Assembly (NCBI GenBank): GCA_963605425.1
Contig: CAVCUQ010000018.1
Coordinates: forward strand, 1 to 30,093
Length of the DNA: 30,093 nt
Source: JAEELC01 sp963605425
GTDB lineage: Bacteria > Bacillota_I > Bacilli_A > Acholeplasmatales > Anaeroplasmataceae
Reading direction: 5' to 3'
The notes beneath the pieces are model-generated. The model had not been told where the DNA came from and made no database searches. It saw only the letters and a list, made by a program, of their open reading frames with translations. Positions 7,892 through 16,394 of this stretch are shown here, one piece after another. The number at the start of each line of letters is the position of its first letter. The stretch's first letter is position 1. The position numbers and the translations under genes are program-made.

Positions 7892-8740
7892 TTACCATTT
7901 TAATGTTAAAGCTAAAATAATAAGTATTATACCTAAAATAATTCTATAGATACCAAATGATTTAAAATCATGATTATTAATAAATTTAAGTAACCATTTA
8001 ATAGTAATAATTGATACTACAAAAGCAGTTAGGCAACCTACAATTAAGAATCCTACCATTTCACCAGTTAAAACTGTACCTGATTTTGCAAATGAATATG
8101 CTTTAACAAGTGAAGCTCCTAGCATAATAGGAATAGAAAGTAAGAATGAGAACTTAGCACTCTCTTCTCTATTTACTCCAATAAGCATTGCAGATAGGAT
8201 TGTAACACCAGATCTAGATGTACCTGGAATAAGTGCAAGTATTTGAGCACATCCAATAATTAAAGCTGTTTTCCATGTGAAATTATAAACATTATCAATC
8301 TTAAATACTTTATTTTTATTAATTTTCTCAAGTACTATAAATAAAATACCATAAATAATTAATGTGGCAGCTACAATATAACAATTGTTATCCATTTTGT
8401 CAGATAAATGAGTAACCTCAAATATTACACCTAAAAGACCAGCTGGAATACATGCAATAATGATATTTAGTAATAATTTCCAAATAGTTGTCTTTTCTTC
8501 TTTCGTTTTATTTTTTCCAAAAGGCCATAAAATTTTAAAGAAAGTAACTATTACCGCTAAGATAGCTCCTAGTTGAATAATAACTTCAAAAAAAGACCAA
8601 AATTCTTTTCCTAAAGTGTCATCTATTTTAAACCATTGATTTAAAATAATAAGATGTCCTGTACTAGATACAGGTAGCCATTCTGTTATACCTTCAACAA
8701 TACCATATAACAAGGCTTGTAAAAACTCTATAAAAGTCAT
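7892..8740 (-). CDS. uppP: Undecaprenyl-diphosphatase UppP (BacA)
   Basis: Integral membrane phosphatase that dephosphorylates undecaprenyl diphosphate so the lipid carrier for peptidoglycan and other wall polymers can be reused; overexpression gives bacitracin resistance in other bacteria. It has 282 residues, normal for the family. The first signature, EGITEWLPVSSTGH (residues 16-29), and the second, PGTSRSG (about residue 170), are both intact and supply the Glu, Ser, His and Arg of the active site. Several hydrophobic helices follow to the C-terminus. The start at 8740 has AAGGAG 6 bases upstream. It has its own extended -10 promoter just after the adhE terminator and is followed 26 bases later by the GH3 gene. 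Confidence 0.96.
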   Translation of the reverse strand: MTFIEFLQALLYGIVEGITEWLPVSSTGHLIILNQWFKIDDTLGKEFWSFFEVIIQLGAILAVIVTFFKILWPFGKNKTKEEKTTIWKLLLNIIIACIPAGLLGVIFEVTHLSDKMDNNCYIVAATLIIYGILFIVLEKINKNKVFKIDNVYNFTWKTALIIGCAQILALIPGTSRSGVTILSAMLIGVNREESAKFSFLLSIPIMLGASLVKAYSFAKSGTVLTGEMVGFLIVGCLTAFVVSIITIKWLLKFINNHDFKSFGIYRIILGIILIILALTLKW

Positions 8741-8771
8741 AATTTTCTCCTTATTCTAATAAATTAAAATC

Positions 8772-8780
8772 ATTATACCA
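8772..8780 (-). promoter_or_regulatory. Extended -10 promoter of uppP-GH3
   Basis: Minus strand TGGTATAAT (TATAAT at 8772-8777) lies about 31 bases upstream of the uppP start. The -35 position falls in the T run of the adhE terminator and is not consensus, so activity would rest on the extended -10. Confidence 0.6.
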
Positions 8781-8794
8781 CAATCAAAAAACTT

Positions 8795-8827
8795 AAAAAA
8801 GCGACTTAAGTATAAAACTTAAATCGC
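8795..8827 (-). terminator. Rho-independent terminator after adhE
   Basis: Minus strand GCGATTTAAG (loop of 7) CTTAAGTCGC forms a 10-bp stem at 8801-8827, followed by six T (8795-8800). The single non-Watson-Crick pair is a G-U wobble only when read on the minus strand and a C-A mismatch on the plus strand, which fits its use by adhE. Confidence 0.9.
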
Positions 8828-8835
8828 TATATATA

Positions 8836-11448
8836 TTATAAGAATTCTTTAGTATCGTAGATAGTCTTTAATATTTCAATCATATCACTAACTACTGGTA
8901 CTCTTGGGTTTGCAGGAGAGCATTGGTCTTCATAAGCTAAATAAGCTATTTCTTCAACTTTAGACATATAATCGCTTCTATCTACGCCTTGAGATTCAAG
9001 GTTCATCTTAATACCAATTTCCTTAGCTAAATTACCACAAGCCTTAGCGTATGACTCAACACCTTCTTCTTTAGTAGAAGCTTTAAGTCCAAGTAATAAA
9101 GCTATTTCTTGATACTTTTCATCAGCTTTATAATAATTATACTTTGGCCAAGTAGATAGTTTAGTTGGCTTAGTACCATTATATCTAATAACATGAGGAA
9201 GGAGAATAGCTACAAGTCTTCCGTGAGGAATATGATAATAAGCACCTAATTTATGAGCCATAGAGTGAGCAATACCTAGGAAGGCATTTGCAAAGGCCAT
9301 ACCTGCTAAACATGAAGCATTATGCATCTTTTCTCTTGCAAGAGGATCAAACTTACCATCTTCATAAGAAGGCTTTAAATAACTAAATACCATCTTAATT
9401 GCTTGAATAGCTAGTCCATCAGTATAATCGCTAGCCATTGTTGAAACAAATGCTTCAGTTGCATGTGTTAACACATCCATTCCTGTATCAGCTGTAACAC
9501 TTCTTGGAAGTGACATAGTAAATTCAGGGTCGATAATTGCAATTGTAGGAGTTAGTGAGTAGTCCGCAAGTGGATACTTCTTATTATTCTTCTTATCAGA
9601 AATAACTGCAAATGGAGTAACTTCACTACCTGTACCTGATGTAGTTGGAATACATACAAGTTTTGCTTTCTTACCTAATTCAGGATATCTAAAAGCACGT
9701 TTTCTAATGTCCATGAACTTTTGTTTTAAGTCGTTAAAATCAACTTCGGGATGTTCATAGAATAACCACATGCCTTTAGCAGCGTCCATAGGTGAACCAC
9801 CACCTAAGGCGATAATAGTATCAGGGTTGAATGAATTCATTAATTCAACACCCTTTCTTACTGTCTCAATATCAGGATCACTTTCTACATCACAGAATAG
9901 TTCATATTGAACAGGAGTATCACGAAGTTTGAATTGATCTGTAACCTTATCAACATAACCTAAGTCTACCATTGATCTATCAGTTACAATCATAACTCTA
10001 TGCATTTCCTTCATTTGGTGAAGATATTCAATTGAGTTTCTTTCAAAGTAAATCTTTGAAGGCACCTTGAACCATTGCATATTATTTCTCCTTTTAGCTA
10101 GTTTTTTATAGTTAATTAAATTAACAGCTGAAACATTTCCTCCTACTGAGTTATGTCCATAAGAACCACACCCTAAAGTAAATGATGGAATAAGTGAATT
10201 ATATACATTACCAATACCACCAAATGTAGAAGGTGAGTTCCAAATAAGTCTTAGAGTAGGAATTAAATCACCATAAGCTACAGCTATGTTTTTATCAGCT
10301 GTGTGAATAGCAGCTGTATGACCTAGTCCGTGGTATTCAACCATTTGCTTAGCTAAAGCAAAACCTTCTTCCTTATCCTTTACCTTATACACTGCAAGTA
10401 CAGGAGATAATTTTTCAAGTGACATAGGCTCAAGAGTACCAACCTTAGCACACTTAACAAGTAAAATATTAGTTTTTTCAGGAACATCAAATCCAGCTTC
10501 TTTTGCAATAAAGTAAGCACTCTTTCCGGCTACATCAGCGTTTAAAGCCGCATTTGCATATTCTTCTTTGCTTGAAACACCAAACATATACTTAATTAAT
10601 TTCTTCTTTTCATCTTCTGTACATAAATAAGTACCAAAGCTTAAGAATTCCTTTAAAGCCTCATCATAAATATCTGCGTCGATGATAGCTGCAGATTCAC
10701 TTGCACAAATCATACCATTATCAAATGATTTACTCATTACAATATCATTAACTGCTTGTCTTACATTACAAGACTTTTCCATATAACTTGGAACGTTTCC
10801 TGCACCTACACCTAAAGCAGGTTTACCACATGAATAAGCAGCCTTAACCATGGCATTACCACCGGTAGCTAGTATAGTAGCTACACCATCGTGGTTCATA
10901 AGCTTGCTAGTGGCTTCAAGACTAGGATGCTCGATCCATTGAATACAGTTTTCTGGGGCTCCGGCCTTTATAGCTGCGTCTCTTACTATCTTTGCAGCTT
11001 CAATAGAACAATTTAAAGCCTTTGGGTGAAATGAGAAAATAACAGGGTTTCTAGTTTTTAAACAAATAAGTGCTTTAAAGATAGCTGTTGAAGTAGGGTT
11101 AGTAACTGGAGTTAAAGCCGCTACAACACCAACAGGTTCTGCTAAAGTTGTGATACCTTCAACTTCGTTATCATCAACAACACCAACTGTTTTTAAATTA
11201 CGAATATTATTAAAAACATATTCACAAGCAAATAAATTCTTAGTTGCTTTATCTTCAAAGTTTCCTCTCTTTGTTTCATCTACTGCCATTCTTGCAAGTT
11301 TTCCATGCATATCTAAGGCAGCTACGCTTGCTTTTGCAACAATATAGTCAATTTTTTCTTGAGTGAAGTCTGAATATTCATCTAAACACTTTAAAGCGTT
11401 CTTTACACAAATATCAACTTCTTCTAATCCTAATTGTTTATTATCCAT
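8836..11448 (-). CDS. adhE: Bifunctional acetaldehyde-CoA/alcohol dehydrogenase AdhE
   Basis: Converts acetyl-CoA to acetaldehyde and then ethanol with two NADH, the main redox sink in many fermenters; AdhE forms cytoplasmic filaments (spirosomes) in other species. The 870 residues match the family. The N-terminal aldehyde dehydrogenase half (about 1-440) carries the catalytic C248 in GMICASE; the C-terminal iron-dependent alcohol dehydrogenase half (from about 460) has the nucleotide motif GGGSPMDAAK (549-558) and the metal ligands D658, H662, H728 and H742, each offset by +5 from the E. coli numbering as I recall it. The start at 11448 has AAAGGA 11 bases upstream. It is monocistronic, with its own promoter, a purine-rich leader of about 95 bases and a strong terminator. 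Confidence 0.97.
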   Translation of the reverse strand: MDNKQLGLEEVDICVKNALKCLDEYSDFTQEKIDYIVAKASVAALDMHGKLARMAVDETKRGNFEDKATKNLFACEYVFNNIRNLKTVGVVDDNEVEGITTLAEPVGVVAALTPVTNPTSTAIFKALICLKTRNPVIFSFHPKALNCSIEAAKIVRDAAIKAGAPENCIQWIEHPSLEATSKLMNHDGVATILATGGNAMVKAAYSCGKPALGVGAGNVPSYMEKSCNVRQAVNDIVMSKSFDNGMICASESAAIIDADIYDEALKEFLSFGTYLCTEDEKKKLIKYMFGVSSKEEYANAALNADVAGKSAYFIAKEAGFDVPEKTNILLVKCAKVGTLEPMSLEKLSPVLAVYKVKDKEEGFALAKQMVEYHGLGHTAAIHTADKNIAVAYGDLIPTLRLIWNSPSTFGGIGNVYNSLIPSFTLGCGSYGHNSVGGNVSAVNLINYKKLAKRRNNMQWFKVPSKIYFERNSIEYLHQMKEMHRVMIVTDRSMVDLGYVDKVTDQFKLRDTPVQYELFCDVESDPDIETVRKGVELMNSFNPDTIIALGGGSPMDAAKGMWLFYEHPEVDFNDLKQKFMDIRKRAFRYPELGKKAKLVCIPTTSGTGSEVTPFAVISDKKNNKKYPLADYSLTPTIAIIDPEFTMSLPRSVTADTGMDVLTHATEAFVSTMASDYTDGLAIQAIKMVFSYLKPSYEDGKFDPLAREKMHNASCLAGMAFANAFLGIAHSMAHKLGAYYHIPHGRLVAILLPHVIRYNGTKPTKLSTWPKYNYYKADEKYQEIALLLGLKASTKEEGVESYAKACGNLAKEIGIKMNLESQGVDRSDYMSKVEEIAYLAYEDQCSPANPRVPVVSDMIEILKTIYDTKEFL

Positions 11449-11550
11449 AAATATAATAATCCTTTCTTTTTAAAATCTTCTTTTAATTTCTTTTCAATCC
11501 TTTTAATTTTTCATAAATTTATGTTTCCTAATTTAAGGACTTATATAAAA

Positions 11551-11579
11551 ATTATAACATATTAATAAATTCTTTGAAA
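11551..11579 (-). promoter_or_regulatory. adhE promoter
   Basis: Minus strand TATAAT (11551-11556) preceded by TGT, an extended -10, with a weak TTTCAA (11574-11579) at a 17-base spacing. Transcription would start near 11544, leaving a C-poor, purine-rich leader of about 95 bases with no clear hairpin. The rest of the 246-base gap holds this promoter and the terminator of the opposite neighbour. Confidence 0.65.
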
Positions 11580-11647
11580 GAATAAAATATAAAGCGCTAG
11601 TTTTGTTAATTCTTAAGGTGAATTCCACTACAATTTTTAAGCAATAT

Positions 11648-11679
11648 AAAAAAGGTAAAATCTTGATATTAATTTTACC
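11648..11679 (-). terminator. Rho-independent terminator after the PAP2 gene
   Basis: Minus strand GGTAAAA and TTTTACC form a 7-bp stem at 11654-11679 with a 12-base loop, followed by TTTTTT (11648-11653). It lies 15 bases past the PAP2 stop and closes the five-gene operon that starts at 15790. Confidence 0.75.
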
Positions 11680-11694
11680 CATTTTATTTAATAA

Positions 11695-12255
11695 TTATTT
11701 AGTTTTATTAAAATATTTACTGCATAATTTATTAGAGAGTATAAAAACTAATATACCACTAAATAAACCTATTATAAGTCCTACGAAAACATCTGAAAAA
11801 TAGTGAACATTAAAATAAATTCGACTAAATCCAAAAATCAAAGGAATTAAAAGATAAATATATGAATATTTTTTAGAATACTTAATAAATAAGATTACGC
11901 CAAAGCTAGCTGCTGCACAGGTATGACCTGAAGGAAATGAATAGCCACTTTGTTTAAGACTTCCGGCAAAGGTATAGAATGTATAATAATCACTTTCCGT
12001 ATCTATAAATGGTCTATCTCTTTTAATAATATTCTTCATTACTAATACTATAAGAGTACCAAGTGCTAAAGATATAAGTATTTCAACTCCTACTCTTCTT
12101 GTTTTCTTAAAGATAAGCATAATAAGAGATAGTATAATAAATATTAATCCTAAATTAGCCGCTTCAGTTAACCACTTTAAGAATGGAGTAAAGAAATTAT
12201 TAGTTGCTCTATTAAATTCGTATATTTTACTAGCTACAAATAAATCAATATTCAT
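11695..12255 (-). CDS. PAP2-family membrane phosphatase
   Basis: A 186-residue integral membrane phosphatase of the type 2 phosphatidic acid phosphatase superfamily. All three signature motifs are present: K74-x6-R81-P82 (KNIIKRDRP), PSGH at 108-111, and SRIYFNVHYFSD at 144-155 with R145, H151 and D155. Hydrophobic helices flank them at about 33-50, 57-73, 112-125, 132-146 and 156-176. Bacterial relatives act on lipid phosphates including undecaprenyl diphosphate, so it may overlap with UppP encoded 3 kb away; the substrate is not determined by sequence. Its ATG lies 3 bases after the stop of the upstream peptidase gene with no strong ribosome binding site, implying coupled translation. Last gene of its operon. 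Confidence 0.92.
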   Translation of the reverse strand: MNIDLFVASKIYEFNRATNNFFTPFLKWLTEAANLGLIFIILSLIMLIFKKTRRVGVEILISLALGTLIVLVMKNIIKRDRPFIDTESDYYTFYTFAGSLKQSGYSFPSGHTCAAASFGVILFIKYSKKYSYIYLLIPLIFGFSRIYFNVHYFSDVFVGLIIGLFSGILVFILSNKLCSKYFNKTK

Positions 12256-12258
12256 AGA

Positions 12259-14043
12259 TTATTTAATCTTACCAGTTTCTTTTAATAATTCTTCAAATAG
12301 ATTAATATCTTCTTCTATTTGTTTTAAACTAGATAACCAGAAACTCTTCTTAGTAATATCAATACCCATAGACATAGCGACATCTTCTACATCCATAAGA
12401 CAAGTATTTTTAAGCATTGTGTCATAATTCTTAACAAATGTTTCTTTATCTTCCATGTATAATGCATATAATCCTCTTGCATAAAGAAGACCAAAAGCAT
12501 AAGGCCAGTTATAGAAGTTAAGACCTGCAGAATAATAATGTCCCTTACATAACCACATATAAGGATGTTTATATTTCGGATCAAGTCCATCACCATAAGA
12601 TTCATCTTGGCTTTCAAGCATTAACTTGCATAAATCGCTAGCTGATAGTTGTTCTTCAAGAGGAGATGATACAACCTTAGATTCAAATAAGTATCTACAT
12701 AAAATATCGACAACTACTTGAGTATCTTCACATAGAGAATATTCAAGTAAAGTTAATTTATCTTCTTTAGATTCAAAGTCAGAAAGCATCTTCTTTGTCA
12801 TTAAAATTTGGCAGAATGTAGAAGCTGTTTCAGCTAATTGCATAGGGTGTTCCCATGAAAGAGGAGGATTGAAAGACATTACATAACCATGATATGCGTG
12901 ACCTAATTCGTGAGCTAGAGTTTGAACATCAGATAAAGATCCAGTAAAGTTTGTTAAAACACGTGATTCATGCAAAGTAGGTACATATGCACAGAAAGCT
13001 CCTCCTACCTTACCAGTCTTAGGATATACATCAATCCAATTGTTATCCATAGCACGCTTTGCACTATCTGCTAGAGGTTTAGAGAATGAACTATAAACAT
13101 CAAGTACCAAGTCATATGCTTCTTCTATAGAATATGTTTTAGTTAAATTACCCATAGGTGCGAATAAATCATAGAAAGGAAGGCCTTTATCATGTCCTAA
13201 AGCTTCAGCTTTTAATTTAAAGTATTTTCTAATTAAAGGAAGTCTATCTTCAATAGCTTCAATTAAAGCATTTAAAGTCTTTTCCTTCATATGAGAATTT
13301 TTAAGTGTCATATCAAGTACAGACTTATATCCTCTTAATGATGCATTAATATTAGCTTGTTTCTTAATATTGTTTAGAGAGGCTGCTACACTATCTTCTA
13401 TTTTCTTATAAGATTTAAGTTCAGCTTTATAACAGTTATATCTTACATCCTTGTCTGCTGAATAAGCTAAGTTTCTAACCTCAGATAAAGCCATTTTCTT
13501 GTCAAAGCCTTTAACCTTAATGCTTAAATTAGAAGTAAGCTTAGATTGAAGAGCACTCCACTCACGACCTGCAATTTGGTCATACTTAGATAAAATAATT
13601 TCTTCTTTATCAGATAATGTATGTTTACTATCTTTCTTAATGTTCTTTAAATTCCATTTGTATTGATTTAAAAACGCGCTTTCATTGCATACTGCATCAA
13701 CATTTACTTTCTTAATAAACTTAGTAAATTTAACACTTGCACATACACATTTTTCAAGCACTTGGAATACTTTAGCTGTTTCAGTCATACTAACGGAATC
13801 ATTTACATCACATTCAGCTTTAAGACTTGAGAATGTATATAAATTTTCAGTTAGTGCATTAATTTCTTCTTCTAATTTTAAATATTGAGTAATAGACTCT
13901 ACTTTATTATCTAAAGATAAATTAGATGAGGCTACATTAATTTCATCAACTAAAGAATTTAATTTGTTAAAATCATTAATATATTTTATGTCTTCATAAC
14001 TAGTGTATAGACTAGATAAGTCCCAATTATAATTTTTTTCCAT
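12259..14043 (-). CDS. Oligoendopeptidase F-type M3 metallopeptidase (first copy)
   Basis: Cytoplasmic zinc peptidase of family M3 (PepF/M3B), which cleaves short peptides. The 594 residues match PepF-type enzymes. The zinc motif HELGH is at residues 378-382, with a downstream ETAS segment that supplies the third ligand, as in the family. The N-terminal 200 residues form the helical PepF N-domain. The start at 14043 has AAAGGA upstream. It lies between the YgjV-like gene (15 bases) and the PAP2 gene (3 bases) in an operon. A second, clearly diverged copy is encoded at 21708-23471. The N-terminal region here is unusually Cys/Ser rich around residues 97-103. Exact peptide specificity is unknown. 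Confidence 0.93.
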   Translation of the reverse strand: MEKNYNWDLSSLYTSYEDIKYINDFNKLNSLVDEINVASSNLSLDNKVESITQYLKLEEEINALTENLYTFSSLKAECDVNDSVSMTETAKVFQVLEKCVCASVKFTKFIKKVNVDAVCNESAFLNQYKWNLKNIKKDSKHTLSDKEEIILSKYDQIAGREWSALQSKLTSNLSIKVKGFDKKMALSEVRNLAYSADKDVRYNCYKAELKSYKKIEDSVAASLNNIKKQANINASLRGYKSVLDMTLKNSHMKEKTLNALIEAIEDRLPLIRKYFKLKAEALGHDKGLPFYDLFAPMGNLTKTYSIEEAYDLVLDVYSSFSKPLADSAKRAMDNNWIDVYPKTGKVGGAFCAYVPTLHESRVLTNFTGSLSDVQTLAHELGHAYHGYVMSFNPPLSWEHPMQLAETASTFCQILMTKKMLSDFESKEDKLTLLEYSLCEDTQVVVDILCRYLFESKVVSSPLEEQLSASDLCKLMLESQDESYGDGLDPKYKHPYMWLCKGHYYSAGLNFYNWPYAFGLLYARGLYALYMEDKETFVKNYDTMLKNTCLMDVEDVAMSMGIDITKKSFWLSSLKQIEEDINLFEELLKETGKIK

Positions 14044-14057
14044 ATTATTCCTTCTTT

Positions 14058-14663
14058 CTATTCTGTTACTTCTTTTGTTTTACTAAGTTCAATTGTCTTA
14101 ATAATATAAGCAAGTACTGCAAAACAATTAAATACAAATCCTACATAAGATTTAATGTATAATGAGAATATTGCCCATAAAAGACAAGAGAATGCAAATG
14201 TAAATCTTAATATATTAGTACTTAGTTTCTTAGATAATGATACTATATTATAGATACTAGTGCCAATTACAGGAAGATATGACATTACTATTGAAAGAGC
14301 CATCTTACCTCTTATATAAGATTCAGTGTTTATTCCGTCATTTAAAGTCGAGTATAGCTCATTTGCACTAAGGACAACCCCAAGAGTTCCAAGCAAGAAT
14401 GTAAGTACTGCAAAAAAGATTGATGTGGCTTTATTTTGTTTATCAAATAAAATAAAGATATCCATAATTAAAGTTACAATATTAAGCATTAAGGCCGCAT
14501 AACCTTTAAGCATAAAATAACTAGTTCCGGCAAAAACTTGATTTATAGCTTGACATAAAATGATATTTCTCTTTTTCTTAAATACCATACTTAGTACTAC
14601 AAAGAAAAGACCGATACCATTAATTATATTGGCTATTAATGTAATTATTTGATCATGAGTCAT
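14058..14663 (-). CDS. YgjV-like inner membrane protein
   Basis: A 201-residue, almost wholly hydrophobic protein with about six to seven predicted transmembrane helices. The opening pattern (a short polar start, a helix with GIGLFFVVLS, then KKKRNIILCQAINQVFAGTSY) resembles the YgjV family of uncharacterised membrane proteins, in which a similar KK-R--I---Q-----W/F--Y pattern follows helix one. Function is unknown. The start at 14663 has AAAGGAG 7-8 bases upstream. It lies 4 bases after the pseudouridine synthase gene and 14 before pepF1, so it is part of the same operon. Family assignment is moderate and rests on pattern memory rather than alignment. Confidence 0.7.
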   Translation of the reverse strand: MTHDQIITLIANIINGIGLFFVVLSMVFKKKRNIILCQAINQVFAGTSYFMLKGYAALMLNIVTLIMDIFILFDKQNKATSIFFAVLTFLLGTLGVVLSANELYSTLNDGINTESYIRGKMALSIVMSYLPVIGTSIYNIVSLSKKLSTNILRFTFAFSCLLWAIFSLYIKSYVGFVFNCFAVLAYIIKTIELSKTKEVTE

Positions 14664-14667
14664 ATAC

Positions 14668-15537
14668 TTACTCCTTTACTAAACTTAAAATATCAAAAGG
14701 TAGAGGTGCTTCAAACTTCATTTCCTTATTTGTATGAGGATCATTAAAAGTTACTGAATGAGAATGTAAAGCCTGTCTTTTAATTAAATTAGAAGCTCCC
14801 CCATATAAAGTATCACCAAGCAGCGGATGACCTATACTAGATAAATGCACTCTTATTTGATGAGTTCTTCCAGTTTTAAGTGTTACACTTATTAAAGAAT
14901 ATTTCTTAAATGTTTTTAAACTCTTAACTAGTGTAATAGCTTCTTTCCCCGTTTTAGATACCATATATTTTCCATTAATATGTCTATTTCTACCAATAGG
15001 TTTATTAATTTCTATATCACCCTTTATTATACCTTCTGCAAGTGCTAGATAACTTCTATGTAAAGTCCTCTTGTCAATTAAAGCTTTAATATAACTTTCA
15101 GTTAAAGGATCCTTAACAAAAATCATAAGACCTGTTGTATCCTTATCAAGTCTATGGCAATATCTTACCGGAAAATCATAACCCTTATTTTGATAATAAT
15201 AACTAACCGCATTAACAAGTGTATTATCGCAGTTTAAATTACCATCAGAATGAACTAAGATATTAGAAGGTTTATTAATTATTAAATAGTAATCATCTTC
15301 ATAAATAATATTAATCTTCTTCTTTAATATTTTAGTATCAAGTACTTCATTTGTAACAAGTTCTAATTCATCACCAGTATTTAAAGGATCATTTATATTA
15401 GATATCTTAGAATTAATTAATATACTATTTTTAGTGTTTTTAAAATAATTAATTTTATCTTTACCTAAATAAAAAGAGGAAAGAAAGTCAATGACTTTAA
15501 TTCCGCCTTTATATATATTATAAGAATACCTGGCCAT
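14668..15537 (-). CDS. RluA-family RNA pseudouridine synthase
   Basis: Isomerises specific uridines in rRNA or tRNA to pseudouridine. Residues 1-62 look like a divergent S4-type RNA-binding domain (strand pattern ending TGDELELV), and residues 75-289 are the catalytic domain. The hallmark HRLDKDTTG is at 128-136 with catalytic D131, followed by SYLALAEG and the GRTHQIRVHLSSIGHPLLGD-type segment near 225-245. Length of 289 is typical of RluD/YlyB-type enzymes; which rRNA site is modified cannot be assigned. The start at 15537 has AAGG upstream and lies one base after the stop of the FakA-like gene; ygjV follows 4 bases after its stop. Confidence 0.93.
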   Translation of the reverse strand: MARYSYNIYKGGIKVIDFLSSFYLGKDKINYFKNTKNSILINSKISNINDPLNTGDELELVTNEVLDTKILKKKINIIYEDDYYLIINKPSNILVHSDGNLNCDNTLVNAVSYYYQNKGYDFPVRYCHRLDKDTTGLMIFVKDPLTESYIKALIDKRTLHRSYLALAEGIIKGDIEINKPIGRNRHINGKYMVSKTGKEAITLVKSLKTFKKYSLISVTLKTGRTHQIRVHLSSIGHPLLGDTLYGGASNLIKRQALHSHSVTFNDPHTNKEMKFEAPLPFDILSLVKE

Positions 15538-15538
15538 A

Positions 15539-15790
15539 TTAACCTTTTAAGCCATTAGCTTGACGTTCCATATTCTCTACAACAATGTCATAGATTTCAC
15601 CCTTAGTAGTACCATATTCTAGTATCTTCCAAGGTTCATTTGTATGGAAATGAATCTTGATTAATTCATCATCACCAACTACAAGAAGGCAGTCACCTAC
15701 AAAGTGTTCAGTGATATAATCATTGATTTCATCTTCATCTAAATCATGACCTGCAATTAAAAGTTGAGTATCAAATTTATATTCTAACAT
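15539..15790 (-). CDS. Free-standing FakA/DAK-associated domain protein, 83 aa
   Basis: A small acidic protein corresponding to a domain found inside the fatty acid kinase subunit FakA (YloV), between or after its DAK2 part. The segment VGDDELIKIHFHTNEPWKIL followed by YGTTKGEIYDIVVENM matches the FakA pattern VVGDDxLVKVHVHTNxPGxVL...G-L--I-I-NM that I know from Firmicutes. The kinase DAK2 domain and DegV-like fold are absent, so it cannot be a kinase alone. It has an excellent AAGGAGA site 7 bases upstream and a promoter, and leads a five-gene operon, so it looks like a functional gene rather than a remnant. I recall similar short proteins in clostridia annotated as kinase to dihydroxyacetone kinase. 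Role unknown; phosphate-ester or lipid binding is conceivable. Confidence 0.8.
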   Translation of the reverse strand: MLEYKFDTQLLIAGHDLDEDEINDYITEHFVGDCLLVVGDDELIKIHFHTNEPWKILEYGTTKGEIYDIVVENMERQANGLKG

Positions 15791-15816
15791 GTTAAAATCT
15801 CCTTAAATATAGTTTG

Positions 15817-15845
15817 ATTATATCATTTTTAAAAAAATTTACAAA
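15817..15845 (-). promoter_or_regulatory. Promoter of the FakA-like/rluA/ygjV/pepF/PAP2 operon
   Basis: Minus strand TATAAT (15817-15822) with a weak TTTGTA (15840-15845) at 17 bases. It is divergent from the plus-strand promoter at 15851-15859, and the two -35 regions overlap. Confidence 0.6.
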
Positions 15846-15850
15846 TAATA

Positions 15851-15859
15851 TGATACAAT
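15851..15859 (+). promoter_or_regulatory. Extended -10 promoter of the DUF1294 gene pair
   Basis: TGATACAAT (TGn plus TACAAT at 15854-15859) lies 23 bases before the start codon at 15883. No -35 consensus is seen; the upstream region is A/T tracts. Confidence 0.5.
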
Positions 15860-15882
15860 AGTTTCATAAAGGAGAAAAAATT

Positions 15883-16176
15883 ATGACATATCATCAAACA
15901 TTATTAATAATTTATGTAGTATATATTGTATTAATTTCACTTATTACTATGTATGCCTATAAATCAGATAAAAACAAAGCTGTTAAAGGAGAGATGAGAA
16001 CAAAGGAAAAAACATTATTATTCTTATCTGCCTTTGGAGGAGGATTAGGTGCTTTTATTGCAAGAAAGTTATATCACCACAAAACTGATAAATCATATTT
16101 CAGTTTAGTAATTTATTCATCTCTTCTTTGCGAGGCACTAGTATTAGTATTACTTATAATAGGAGGCGTTAGATAA
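15883..16176 (+). CDS. DUF1294 family small membrane protein
   Basis: A 97-residue protein with three hydrophobic segments (about 5-25, 45-62, 75-95). The loop GGGLGAFIARKLYHHKT followed by DKSYF matches the DUF1294 hallmark (GGxxGA-x-RHKTxK-xF). Function is unknown. The start at 15883 has GGAG 8 bases upstream (15871-15874). Its stop overlaps the ATG of the next gene by one base (TAATG), so the two are translationally coupled. It is transcribed divergently from the FakA-like gene. Confidence 0.85.
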   Translation: MTYHQTLLIIYVVYIVLISLITMYAYKSDKNKAVKGEMRTKEKTLLFLSAFGGGLGAFIARKLYHHKTDKSYFSLVIYSSLLCEALVLVLLIIGGVR

Positions 16177-16394
16177 TGAGCACAAGTTTAGCTAAATCAC
16201 ATTCTAAATGGTCTAATTTTAAATTAACATTAAAATCATTATTACTTGTAATTTCATTTAATGCTTTATGGGTAATATTATTCTTTAAGAATGAATTAAA
16301 TAATGTAAACAATTTTATGTTTTATTTACTTCTTATTATTGATATAGTTATTCTAATTTTAACTATGATAAGTTTTAGAAAGTTTAAACGTTAA
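16176..16394 (+). CDS. Small two-helix membrane protein, 72 aa
   Basis: Not recognised. A polar, basic N-terminus of about 20 residues, two transmembrane helices (about 19-38 and 46-66) and a basic end (FRKFKR). It starts at the overlapping TAATG of the DUF1294 gene with AGGAGG in the end of that gene (16161-16166), about 9 bases upstream, and is followed at once by a strong plus-strand terminator, which supports it as a real gene. Orientation with a positive C-terminus suggests both ends face the cytoplasm. Confidence 0.7.
   Translation: MSTSLAKSHSKWSNFKLTLKSLLLVISFNALWVILFFKNELNNVNNFMFYLLLIIDIVILILTMISFRKFKR

Noticed and set aside
11150..11347. Plus-strand 65-codon frame inside adhE
   Set aside because: Antisense shadow of a well-supported gene; Ser/Thr/Leu-rich composition is typical of reverse-frame artefacts.
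11603..11617. Rex-like half site TTGTTAA upstream of adhE
   Set aside because: Only one half matches; the expected TTAACAA second half at the right spacing is missing, and it lies upstream of the best promoter rather than over it.
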